From contig JBMNNB010000003.1 in the NCBI GenBank assembly GCA_050953725.1, positions 496,001-560,000 on the forward strand: a DNA stretch of 64,000 nt. The letters run 5' to 3'. This DNA is from DTU053 sp012520115. GTDB taxonomy: Bacteria > Bacillota > Clostridia > Oscillospirales > Acutalibacteraceae. Below the pieces are notes generated by a model that saw only the letters and a program-made list of their open reading frames with translations, did not search any database and was not told where the DNA came from. Position numbers and translations under genes: made by a program. The first letter of the stretch is position 1. Every line of letters begins with the position of its first letter. Of the stretch, positions 1-7,415 are shown one piece after another.

Positions 1-799
1 CATAGCCCGTCGGGTCGGAGATAGTTACGACCTTTGCGCCGAGCTGGGTTGCCTTAACCGCAACGCCCCATGCCACGTTGCCGTAGCCGGAGATAGCTAT
101 GGTCTTGCCCTCAAGACTGTCGCCGAAGTGTTTAAGCACCTCGTTTGTATAATATATTGCTCCGAAGCCCGTAGCCTCGGGACGAAGCAGGGAGCCGCCG
201 TATTCAAGTCCCTTGCCGGTGAATACTCCGTTCTCGAAATTGCCCCTGATTCGTTTGTACTGTCCGAAGAGATAGCCGATTTCCCTGCCGCCGACGCCTA
301 TGTCGCCTGCGGGAACGTCCGTGTCCGGACCTATATGGCGGTAAAGCTCTGTCATAAAAGCCTGACAGAAGCGCATTACCTCGCCTTCGCTTTTTCCGAT
401 GGGGTCAAAGTCCGAGCCGCCCTTGCCGCCGCCTATGGGCAGGCCCGTAAGGCTGTTTTTAAAGACCTGCTCAAAACCGAGGAACTTTATTATGCCGGGA
501 TAAACGGAGGGGTGAAAGCGGAGTCCGCCCTTGTACGGGCCTATCGCACTGTTAAACTGCACCCTGTAACCGGTGTTTACTCTGATGTTGCCGCTGTCGT
601 CTGTCCAGCATACTCTGAAGGAAATGAAACGCTCGGGCTCAACCATGCGGGCGAGAATATTGTACTTCTCGTATTCGGGATGCCTTGCTATTACAGGCTC
701 AAGGGAGGTGAAAACCTCCTCTACCGTCTGTAAAAACTCAGGCTCGTTTGCATACTTCTTTTTTGTGTCACTGATAACCCTTGCTATGTACTGATTCAT
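1..799 (-). CDS. gdhA: NADP-type glutamate dehydrogenase, 5' part (runs off the window)
   Basis: Glutamate dehydrogenase converts 2-oxoglutarate and ammonium to glutamate in the cytoplasm. About 266 codons read without a stop from an ATG at 797-799 to the window edge. Visible family hallmarks are GPYKGGLRFHPSV, the catalytic lysine region PIGGGKGGSDFDP, the stretch PAGDIGVGGREIGYLFGQYK and the start of the nucleotide-binding fold, GYGNVAWG. The hexameric bacterial enzyme is about 445 residues, so roughly 60% is present. The ribosome site AAGGGG lies just upstream. A promoter and a leader hairpin are listed separately. The open frame on the opposite strand (128-733) is its antisense shadow. 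Confidence 0.95.
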   Translation of the reverse strand, partial: MNQYIARVISDTKKKYANEPEFLQTVEEVFTSLEPVIARHPEYEKYNILARMVEPERFISFRVCWTDDSGNIRVNTGYRVQFNSAIGPYKGGLRFHPSVYPGIIKFLGFEQVFKNSLTGLPIGGGKGGSDFDPIGKSEGEVMRFCQAFMTELYRHIGPDTDVPAGDIGVGGREIGYLFGQYKRIRGNFENGVFTGKGLEYGGSLLRPEATGFGAIYYTNEVLKHFGDSLEGKTIAISGYGNVAWGVAVKATQLGAKVVTISDPTGY

Positions 800-847
800 G
801 ATTTGCCCCTTCAAAACTTCGCTGCATTCAAAATCAGCAAAAATAAC

Positions 848-870
848 GCTTAAAACCGTAACTTTTAAGC
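848..870 (-). promoter_or_regulatory. Perfect inverted repeat at the start of the gdhA leader
   Basis: GCTTAAAA and TTTTAAGC form an 8-bp perfect inverted repeat with a 7-nt loop. It begins almost exactly at the predicted transcription start. It could be an operator that blocks initiation or a 5' mRNA stem-loop; the sequence alone does not decide. Confidence 0.5.
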
Positions 871-877
871 AATGAGT

Positions 878-906
878 ATTGTACCCCTATTTTTCTAAAA
901 AAACAA
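878..906 (-). promoter_or_regulatory. Probable sigma-A promoter of gdhA
   Basis: On the minus strand TTGTTT (901-906) is followed after exactly 17 bp by TACAAT (878-883). Transcription would start near 871, about 70 nt before the gdhA ATG. The call rests on hexamers and spacing only. Confidence 0.6.
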
Positions 907-1515
907 CGGATAAATTCCCATTGTATACAATTTGTAATAAGCGACAAAGCACAGCGCATTTTACCAGATAATTTTATACTTTTTACAAAATTCTGCTGAA
1001 ATCAATATGTCATTTTATGTAATTTAATTGCATTAAATGGCAAATATTGTATTAAAAATGAAATCAGGGTGCGGGGAATTAAATATAAGAATTGGCATTT
1101 TATGCATAACGCAATTGTAAGAACTGCCAATTCGGCGGAAACAAGGCGTATTTTTATACTTTTGCGCTGATTTTATGAGAGCCTGAGTAAATAAGGAGCA
1201 TCAAAAAGGAAATAACTATACAGTCCTTAAAATCGCACAAAATTTAAGCTGATTTCGGATAATTTTATTGAAAAATCACTTTTTTCCGCAATAATATGCA
1301 AAGTATGAAAATCGTATTTACAATATAAGAAAAAGGTGTTAAACTATTTTTGTTATAAAAATAACGGTCGGAAAGCAAGATTGCTCCCTGCAGTTTTGAG
1401 TTCCGCCGTATTTGCGTGTTCATTTCCTTTTCATTTGGAGCTGGACATGCTTATAAGCGGGTCACACTTTACCGTTTAACAGTCGGCAAATTAATACAGG
1501 AGGAAACAATATAAA
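907..1515. other. AT-rich intergenic region between gdhA and the PFOR gene
   Basis: This stretch of about 600 bp is AT-rich and has no credible coding frame. It must hold the PFOR promoter. One candidate is TTGAAA (1268-1273), an 18-bp spacer, then TAATAT (1292-1297), which would give a leader of about 210 nt. A second weak -10-like element, TATAAG, lies near 1452-1457. I recognise no riboswitch or tRNA here. Confidence 0.5.
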
Positions 1516-4500
1516 ATGGCCAGAAAAATGAAGACATTAAAGGGTAACTCTGCGGCCGCATATGTGTCATATGCGTTTACCGAAGTTGCAGCGATTTATC
1601 CTATCACTCCCTCCTCGGACATGGCGGAAGAAACCGACAAGATGTCCACTGACGGAGTGAAAAACATTTTCGGACAGACTGTAAGAGTTGCGGAAATGCA
1701 GTCTGAGGCAGGCGCAGCAGGTGCTGTTCACGGTTCCCTCGCAGCAGGCGCACTTACAACTACCTACACCGCTTCTCAGGGTCTGCTTCTCATGATTCCC
1801 AACATGTATAAAATCGCCGGTGAGCTTTTACCGAACGTTATCCACGTTTCGGCCCGTGCGGTTGCAAGCCATGCGCTTAGCATCTTCGGCGACCATTCGG
1901 ACATCTATGCCTGCCGCCAGACAGGCTATGCAATGCTCTGCTCCGGCAACGTTCAGGAAGTTATGGACCTCGGCGCCGTTGCTCACCTTGCAACAATCAA
2001 GAGCCGTGTTCCGTTCCTTCACTTCTTTGACGGCTTCCGTACCTCTCACGAAATCCAGAAGATTCACGTCTGGGATTACAACGAGCTCAGAGATATGGTC
2101 GACATGGACTGCGTAAACGCATTCCGCCGCCGTGCTCTCAACCCAGAGCGTCCGGTACTTCGTGGCTCCGCTCAGAACCCGGACATCTTCTTCCAGGCAA
2201 GAGAGGCCTCCAACCCCTTCTATGACGACGTTGTTGTTGCAACAGAGCATTATCTTGCAGAGGTCAACAAGCGTGCCGGCACGGATTACAAGCTCTTTAA
2301 CTACTACGGCGCTCCCGACGCCGACAGAGTCATCATCGCAATGGGCTCGGTCTGCGACACAATCGAGGAGACAATAGACTATCTCAACGCAAACGGCGAA
2401 AAGGTCGGTCTTGTAAAGGTTCGCCTTTATCGTCCCTTCTCCGCAAAGCACCTTATCGAAGCTATCCCCGAGACTGTTAAGTCAATCTCCGTACTTGACA
2501 GGACAAAGGAGCCCGGCTCACTGGGCGAGCCCTTATACCTTGACGTTGTTGCAGCTCTGCATGACTCAAAGTTTAAGGATGTTACGATTCTTTCAGGCCG
2601 CTACGGTCTCGGCTCAAAGGATACAAACCCCACCTGCGTATTCGCAGTATATGACAACATGAAGGCTTCCGAGCCGAAGAAGAGATTCACAGTCGGCATC
2701 AACGACGACGTTACAAATCTCTCTCTGCCCCTTACAAACCATGTTGACACCACTCCCGAGGGCACACATTCATGTAAGTTCTGGGGTCTGGGCGCAGACG
2801 GTACCGTCAGTGCTAACCAGAACTCCATTAAGATTATCGGCGACACCACCGATATGTACGCTCAGGGCTATTTCGCATACGACTCCAAGAAGTCCGGCGG
2901 CGTAACAATTTCTCACCTTCGCTTCGGCAAGAAGCCCATTAAGTCAACCTACTATGTCAACAAGGCTGACTTTGTCGCCTGCCACAACCCGTCATATGTT
3001 GATAAATATGATATGGTTCAGGACCTTAAGAAGGGCGGCGTATTCCTGCTTAACTGCGGCTGGAGCGAGGACGAGCTGTCACATCACCTGCCCGCAAAGA
3101 TGAAGAAGTATATCGCAGAGAACGATATTAAGTTCTATACAATCGACGCTACCTCGATAGCTAAGGAACTGGGACTCGGCGGAAGGGTCAACACCATTCT
3201 TCAGGCCGCATTCTTCAAGCTCTCCGGAATTATCCCCGTTGATAAGGCCGTCGTGCTGATGAAGGACGCAGCGACCCGCTCCTACGGCAAGAAGGGCGAG
3301 AAGATTGTCGCCATGAACCACGCCGCTATCGACAAGGGCATTGACAGCGCAGTTGAGGTTAAGGTCCCCGCAGAGTGGAAAGACGCTGTTGATGAAGCTG
3401 TCGTTCATGAAGTTAAGACAGACCGTCCCGAGCTGAAGAAGTTCGTTGAGGATGTTCTTAACCCCGTCAGCGCTCAGAAGGGCGACGAGCTGCCTGTTTC
3501 AGTCTTTAAGGATTCTCCCGACGGAACCTTCCCGCAGGGCAGCGCAGCCTTTGAAAAGAGAGGCATCGCAGTCGATGTTCCGAACTGGATACCCGAAAAC
3601 TGCATCCAGTGTAACTTCTGCTCTTATGTATGCCCGCACGCCGTTATCCGTCCCGCCGTTACAAACGAGGAGGAGCTCAAAAACGCTCCCGAGGGCATGG
3701 AGACACTTCCGATGACAGGCGTTCCCGGACTTAACTTCTCCATCACCGTTTCCACGCTCGACTGCACAGGCTGCGGCTCATGCGCCAGCGTATGCCCCGG
3801 CAAGAAGGGCGCAAAGGCTCTTGAGATGAAGCCCATCGAGCAGCAGCTCCCGAAGCAGAAGTACTTCGATTACGGCCTTACACTTTCCGACAAGCCTGAG
3901 GTCCTTGAGAAGTTCAAGCCCACAACCGTTAAGGGCAGCCAGTTCAAGCAGCCCTTACTTGAGTTCTCCGGCGCATGCGCAGGCTGCGGCGAGACTCCCT
4001 ATGCAAAGCTTGTTACCCAGCTCTACGGCGACAGAATGTATATCGCCAACGCTACGGGCTGTTCGTCAATCTGGGGCGGCAGCGCACCCAGCACACCCTA
4101 CACCGTCAACAAAGAGGGCAAGGGCCCCGCATGGGCAAACTCCCTGTTTGAGGACAACGCAGAATACGGCTACGGCATGATGCTTGCAAATACTCAAATC
4201 AGAAACAGGCTTGAGGAGTGCGTAAAGCTTCTTGCCGATGAGAATATCACAGAGGCACTCACCGAGGCCGCCAATAAGTGGCTCGAGACCAAGGAGAACG
4301 GCAGCGAGAACACCGCAGCTTCTAAGGCTCTGCTTGCAGCTCTCTCCGATGCTCAGAAGGGCAGCGACGACGCTAAGGCAGCGGCAGCTGAGATTATGAA
4401 CGACGCCGACTTCCTTGCCAAGAAGTCCGTATGGATTTTCGGCGGCGACGGCTGGGCATACGACATCGGCTTCGGCGGTCTTGACCATGTAATCGCAGCC

Positions 4501-5091
4501 GGCGAGGATGTAAACATTCTCGTATTCGATACTGAGGTTTACTCCAACACGGGCGGTCAGGCTTCCAAGGCTACTCCGACAGGCGCAATCGCCAAGTTTG
4601 CTGCTGCCGGTAAGAGCGGAAAGAAGAAGGACCTTGCTCAGATAGCCATGAGCTACGGCTATGTCTATGTAGCACAGATCGCTATCGGCGCCGACTACAA
4701 CCAGACAATCAAGGCTATTACGGAGGCCGAGAGCTACAACGGACCTTCAATCATCATCGCTTACGCCCCCTGCATCAACCACGGCATTAAGGGCGGCCTG
4801 ACGGCAGGTATTGCCGAGGAGAAGAAGGCTGTTGAGTCCGGCTACTGGCATACCTTCCGCTTCAATCCGCTGCTTGCTGCTGAGGGCAAGAATCCGTTCT
4901 CGCTCGACAGCAAGGCTCCGACGGCTGACTACCGTGAGTTCCTGCTCAACGAGGTACGTTACGCTTCGCTTATGAAGGCTATGCCCGAAAGAGCAGAGGC
5001 ACTCTTCGCAGCATCCGAGAGCTACGCTAAGGATAAGTATGCAAGCCTCGTAAGGCTCAAGGATTACTATGAGCCGAAGACTGAAGCCTAA
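1516..5091 (+). CDS. nifJ: Pyruvate:ferredoxin (flavodoxin) oxidoreductase, single-chain
   Basis: A 1191-residue enzyme that oxidises pyruvate and CoA to acetyl-CoA and CO2, passing electrons to ferredoxin; it is the central step of anaerobic sugar fermentation. All domains occur in one chain: N-terminal pyrimidine-binding domain (AYPITPSS-like AIYPITPSSDMAEE), a transketolase C-like domain, a gamma domain, two 4Fe-4S motifs (CIQCNFCSYVC and CTGCGSCASVC, about residues 695-760), then the thiamine diphosphate domain with GACAGCGETPYAKL and GGDGWAYDIGFGGLDH. Length matches the family. A strong GGAGG site precedes the ATG and a terminator follows directly, so it is probably monocistronic. Confidence 0.97.
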   Translation: MARKMKTLKGNSAAAYVSYAFTEVAAIYPITPSSDMAEETDKMSTDGVKNIFGQTVRVAEMQSEAGAAGAVHGSLAAGALTTTYTASQGLLLMIPNMYKIAGELLPNVIHVSARAVASHALSIFGDHSDIYACRQTGYAMLCSGNVQEVMDLGAVAHLATIKSRVPFLHFFDGFRTSHEIQKIHVWDYNELRDMVDMDCVNAFRRRALNPERPVLRGSAQNPDIFFQAREASNPFYDDVVVATEHYLAEVNKRAGTDYKLFNYYGAPDADRVIIAMGSVCDTIEETIDYLNANGEKVGLVKVRLYRPFSAKHLIEAIPETVKSISVLDRTKEPGSLGEPLYLDVVAALHDSKFKDVTILSGRYGLGSKDTNPTCVFAVYDNMKASEPKKRFTVGINDDVTNLSLPLTNHVDTTPEGTHSCKFWGLGADGTVSANQNSIKIIGDTTDMYAQGYFAYDSKKSGGVTISHLRFGKKPIKSTYYVNKADFVACHNPSYVDKYDMVQDLKKGGVFLLNCGWSEDELSHHLPAKMKKYIAENDIKFYTIDATSIAKELGLGGRVNTILQAAFFKLSGIIPVDKAVVLMKDAATRSYGKKGEKIVAMNHAAIDKGIDSAVEVKVPAEWKDAVDEAVVHEVKTDRPELKKFVEDVLNPVSAQKGDELPVSVFKDSPDGTFPQGSAAFEKRGIAVDVPNWIPENCIQCNFCSYVCPHAVIRPAVTNEEELKNAPEGMETLPMTGVPGLNFSITVSTLDCTGCGSCASVCPGKKGAKALEMKPIEQQLPKQKYFDYGLTLSDKPEVLEKFKPTTVKGSQFKQPLLEFSGACAGCGETPYAKLVTQLYGDRMYIANATGCSSIWGGSAPSTPYTVNKEGKGPAWANSLFEDNAEYGYGMMLANTQIRNRLEECVKLLADENITEALTEAANKWLETKENGSENTAASKALLAALSDAQKGSDDAKAAAAEIMNDADFLAKKSVWIFGGDGWAYDIGFGGLDHVIAAGEDVNILVFDTEVYSNTGGQASKATPTGAIAKFAAAGKSGKKKDLAQIAMSYGYVYVAQIAIGADYNQTIKAITEAESYNGPSIIIAYAPCINHGIKGGLTAGIAEEKKAVESGYWHTFRFNPLLAAEGKNPFSLDSKAPTADYREFLLNEVRYASLMKAMPERAEALFAASESYAKDKYASLVRLKDYYEPKTEA

Positions 5092-5156
5092 TTAAGAAAG
5101 TCCGGTTTAGAACTCTGTTGAGTTTTCTAAGACTGTTCTTTAAAGATTTATATAGG

Positions 5157-5185
5157 AAAAGGCAAGCTTAATAGCTTGCCTTTTT
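5157..5185 (+). terminator. Intrinsic terminator after the PFOR gene
   Basis: GGCAAGCT and AGCTTGCC form an 8-bp stem with loop TAAT, extended by A:T pairs and followed by a T tract. It begins 65 nt after the stop codon. Confidence 0.85.
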
Positions 5186-5278
5186 CTTTTGCGCTTTGTT
5201 TGGGACTGTCCACTACATTAGCGAACGCACGGTGCCAAAAGAAAGAGAAAGATTACCGTTCTCAAAAGATGCTCATTG

Positions 5279-5319
5279 CTATTCCCCAAAAGTGAGTATT
5301 TTTTCGAATTTGGGAATAG
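5279..5319. repeat. Left inverted hairpin repeat flanking the DUF4143 ATPase gene
   Basis: CTATTCCCCAAAA and TTTGGGAATAG form a stem with one bulge and an AT-rich loop. The first 15 bases (5281-5295) are the exact reverse complement of 6586-6600 on the far side of the gene. The copy lies just past the stop codon. It may be a terminal repeat of a small mobile unit or a paired regulatory element. Confidence 0.6.
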
Positions 5320-5339
5320 GAACTTTTCTCTTTCGCATT

Positions 5340-6530
5340 TTACCGCATAAGCCAATCAGCAATATCGATTACCCGTATTCCGTCAATATCATATTCAGGA
5401 TATCCGGTTCTGGTAATGATAATTTTGGGATACGCATCTTTAATTGCTTTCAAAGGAGCCAACTCCCTTTCCTTTGTTTTCTCTTCTTCGATGCTGTTTG
5501 ATACCTGAATATACAACTTTTCATTACCTTTTATAGCTACAAAGTCGATCTCCTTTTTATATAGAATCCCAACATAAAGCTCATATCCGCGCCGCAATAA
5601 TTCGAGTGCAACAATATTCTCCAAAGACCTGCCGAAGTCCATATTCTTTGTGCCGAGTTTCGCATATTTGAAGGAATGATCGGCTAAATAGTACTTTTCC
5701 GTGCTTGACAGGTATTTTTTACCTTGAATGTCATACCTGCGGACCTTATAAAATGCGAACGCCCTGCACAAATACTCAATATATTTGCTGATTGTTTTAT
5801 GATCGGCCTTTTCGCCCTTTGCATTTATCTCTTTTGTAAGTTTGCGAGGAGATGTGAGATTTGCGATATTGTCTGTAAGGTAATCGGTAAGCGTGGAAAG
5901 AACATCAATGCTCCTGACTTTGTATTTCTGCTTAATATCCCGTAAAATCAAAGTAACAAACACATTTCGGATGTATTTTCGTTTATCGATATCTGTATGA
6001 TAAACATATGAACCGGGCATCCCGCCTTCAAGCAAATACCTGCGATATGCTTCTTGTGTATCTGCGAGCTCATAGTAAGACACGAACTCTTTAAATGAAA
6101 AGGGGTAGACTTCTATTTCATAGGTGCGTCCGGTGAACAAAGTAGCCAGATCACTGCTCAGTAAAAACGCATTGGAGCCGGTAATATAAATATCATACTT
6201 TTCCGACGCATGAAGACTGTTAATTGCTTTCTCAAAACCGCTGCACATTTGAATTTCGTCAATGAATAAATAATTGACTGTTCCGCTGATATATCTGTCT
6301 TTGACATAATCCAATAAAGAGTGATACTCCATTAACGGTTCAAATCTGTCGTCATTGAAATTAATATAAATTATATTGGCATTTGCTTCCTTTTGAGTAA
6401 TCTTTGCTATAAAAGCCTCGAGCAGTTTGGATTTACCGCAGCGCCGAATACCGGTTATAACTTTTATATCCGGAGTTCCCTTTACAGCTTCAAGTTTTTG
6501 CAGATATTCCGGTCGTTCTATCAGCTTCAT
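5340..6530 (-). CDS. ATP-binding protein, AAA fold with DUF4143-type C-terminus
   Basis: About 396 residues. The N-terminus has a P-loop (GIRRCGKSKLL) and a Walker B-like segment (YLFIDEIQM), followed by a sensor-like TGSNAFLLSS. The C-terminal part (about 200-390) resembles the DUF4143 region, including EIDFVAIKGNEKLYIQVS, which recalls a restriction-endonuclease-like fold. Such proteins are abundant and mobile in gut bacteria and their cellular role is unsettled. I chose the ATG at 6530 because GAGGTGAG lies just upstream; an in-frame GTG at 6539 would overlap that site. The gene stands alone between inverted hairpins. Confidence 0.85.
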   Translation of the reverse strand: MKLIERPEYLQKLEAVKGTPDIKVITGIRRCGKSKLLEAFIAKITQKEANANIIYINFNDDRFEPLMEYHSLLDYVKDRYISGTVNYLFIDEIQMCSGFEKAINSLHASEKYDIYITGSNAFLLSSDLATLFTGRTYEIEVYPFSFKEFVSYYELADTQEAYRRYLLEGGMPGSYVYHTDIDKRKYIRNVFVTLILRDIKQKYKVRSIDVLSTLTDYLTDNIANLTSPRKLTKEINAKGEKADHKTISKYIEYLCRAFAFYKVRRYDIQGKKYLSSTEKYYLADHSFKYAKLGTKNMDFGRSLENIVALELLRRGYELYVGILYKKEIDFVAIKGNEKLYIQVSNSIEEEKTKERELAPLKAIKDAYPKIIITRTGYPEYDIDGIRVIDIADWLMR

Positions 6531-6548
6531 TTCTCTCACCTCGCAATG

Positions 6549-6577
6549 ATTATACCATAAATATTCCCCAAAATCAA
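6549..6577 (-). promoter_or_regulatory. Near-consensus promoter of the DUF4143 ATPase gene
   Basis: On the minus strand TTGATT (6572-6577), a 17-bp spacer and a perfect TATAAT (6549-6554) precede the gene, giving a leader of only about a dozen nucleotides. One arm of the hairpin repeat at 6562-6601 falls inside the spacer, so a protein bound to the palindrome could block the promoter. Confidence 0.75.
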
Positions 6578-6601
6578 AAAATTTATCACTTTTGGGGAAT
6601 A
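6562..6601. repeat. Right inverted hairpin repeat flanking the DUF4143 ATPase gene
   Basis: TATTCCCCAAAA and TTTTGGGGAATA form a perfect 12-bp inverted repeat with a 16-nt loop. It overlaps the promoter of the ATPase gene and is an inverted copy of the element at 5279-5319, with similar AT-rich loops. Confidence 0.65.
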
Positions 6602-6680
6602 AAATATTTCAGATGAGACCAAATGGAATAAAAGTGTGCGGGCGAGGCTTGGCTCACGCTCACTCTTGACGATTTTCTTC

Positions 6681-6720
6681 CCTCGCCGGCGGGTCGTGCG
6701 AGCGGCGGGGCGAGGTGCGG
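6681..6720 (+). repeat. 40-bp GC-rich direct repeat, copy 1
   Basis: A 40-bp block starting CCTCGCCGGCGGG recurs at 7238-7277 with one difference (A against G). It abuts the first unit of the 203-bp duplication. Confidence 0.75.
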
Positions 6721-7123
6721 GGAGATTGCTCGTCGTGCGGGCTTCGGCGGGGACTTCCTCCCACAACAGCAGGCGGGCGGTGGCGAAGAACGAAAAAAAA
6801 AGGGGCGGGGACGGCGGATTATTAGCCCCGTGCGGCAGGGCGGCGGTTTTTTCGCTCACCTCTCCCCATTGCAGCAAGGCAGGCAGGTGGGTGGAGTAAA
6901 CGGCGTGCGGTGGCGGGGTGCGGGGAGATTGCTCGTCGTGCGGGCTTCGGCGGGGACTTCCTCCCACAACAGCAGGCGGGCGGTGGCGAAGAACGAAAAA
7001 AAAAGGGGCGGGGACGGCGGATTATTAGCCCCGTGCGGCAGGGCGGCGGTTTTTTCGCTCACCTCTCCCCATTGCAGCAAGGCAGGCAGGTGGGTGGAGT
7101 AAACGGCGTGCGGTGGCGGGGTG
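6714..7123. repeat. 203-bp tandem duplication
   Basis: The segments 6714-6920 and 6917-7123 match base for base by eye, giving two copies with a period of 203 bp. Both include a run of nine A followed by a G-rich stretch. The perfect identity suggests a recent duplication. Confidence 0.85.
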
Positions 7124-7237
7124 TCGCTCTCGTACGGCGCAAGAGGTGAAAGAAATAGGCGGAGACGGTGGGCGGAGCTGTCCGCTCCCCTCGCAATTGG
7201 ATGACAGGGCGGGAAAAGAAAAAAGACGGGGCGTTCC

Positions 7238-7277
7238 CCTCGCCGGCGGGTCGTGCGAGCGGCGGGGCGGGGTGCGG
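7238..7277 (+). repeat. 40-bp GC-rich direct repeat, copy 2
   Basis: Second copy of the block at 6681-6720, 39 of 40 bases identical. It lies about 115 bp past the end of the tandem duplication. Confidence 0.75.
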
Positions 7278-7356
7278 CGGGGATGTACACTTCACTCGCA
7301 ATCGGGTGCAGGCGGGTGGGCGCTCCCGTATGGGTGGGAGAGGGTGGATTCGGGCA

Positions 7357-7384
7357 TGAAAAAGGGACGCATGATGCGTCCCTT
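7357..7384 (-). terminator. Intrinsic terminator of the beta-galactosidase gene
   Basis: AAGGGACGCAT and ATGCGTCCCTT form a perfect 11-bp stem with a one-base centre. On the minus strand it is followed by a run of T. It lies about 30 nt past the stop codon. Confidence 0.85.
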
Positions 7385-7415
7385 CATTTGTGCGTTTTTT
7401 TGCCGTAGTTGCTTA

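Larger units (their letters stand above)
6602..7356. other. GC-rich non-coding island
   Basis: About 750 bp of strongly GC-rich sequence with G runs on the plus strand. The open frames that cross it in several frames have repetitive, implausible translations rich in Pro, Arg and Ala, lack good ribosome sites and cross the duplication boundary, so I do not call genes. It holds the 203-bp tandem duplication and a 40-bp block present at both ends. Confidence 0.7.

Noticed and set aside
128..733. A 201-codon frame on the plus strand at the left edge
   Set aside because: It lies antisense to a clear glutamate dehydrogenase reading frame whose motifs are conserved, and it has no ribosome site.
1828..2451. 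Long antisense frames inside the PFOR gene
   Set aside because: They follow the codon pattern of the sense gene and have no initiation signals.
5196..5278. A remnant of an insertion sequence next to the DUF4143 gene
   Set aside because: The sequence GGGACTGTCC is suggestive but too short, and no transposase fragment can be read.
6536..7301. Several frames in both directions across the GC-rich island near 7 kb
   Set aside because: The products are repetitive and Pro/Arg-rich, cross the duplicated unit in more than one frame, and have no family-like features.
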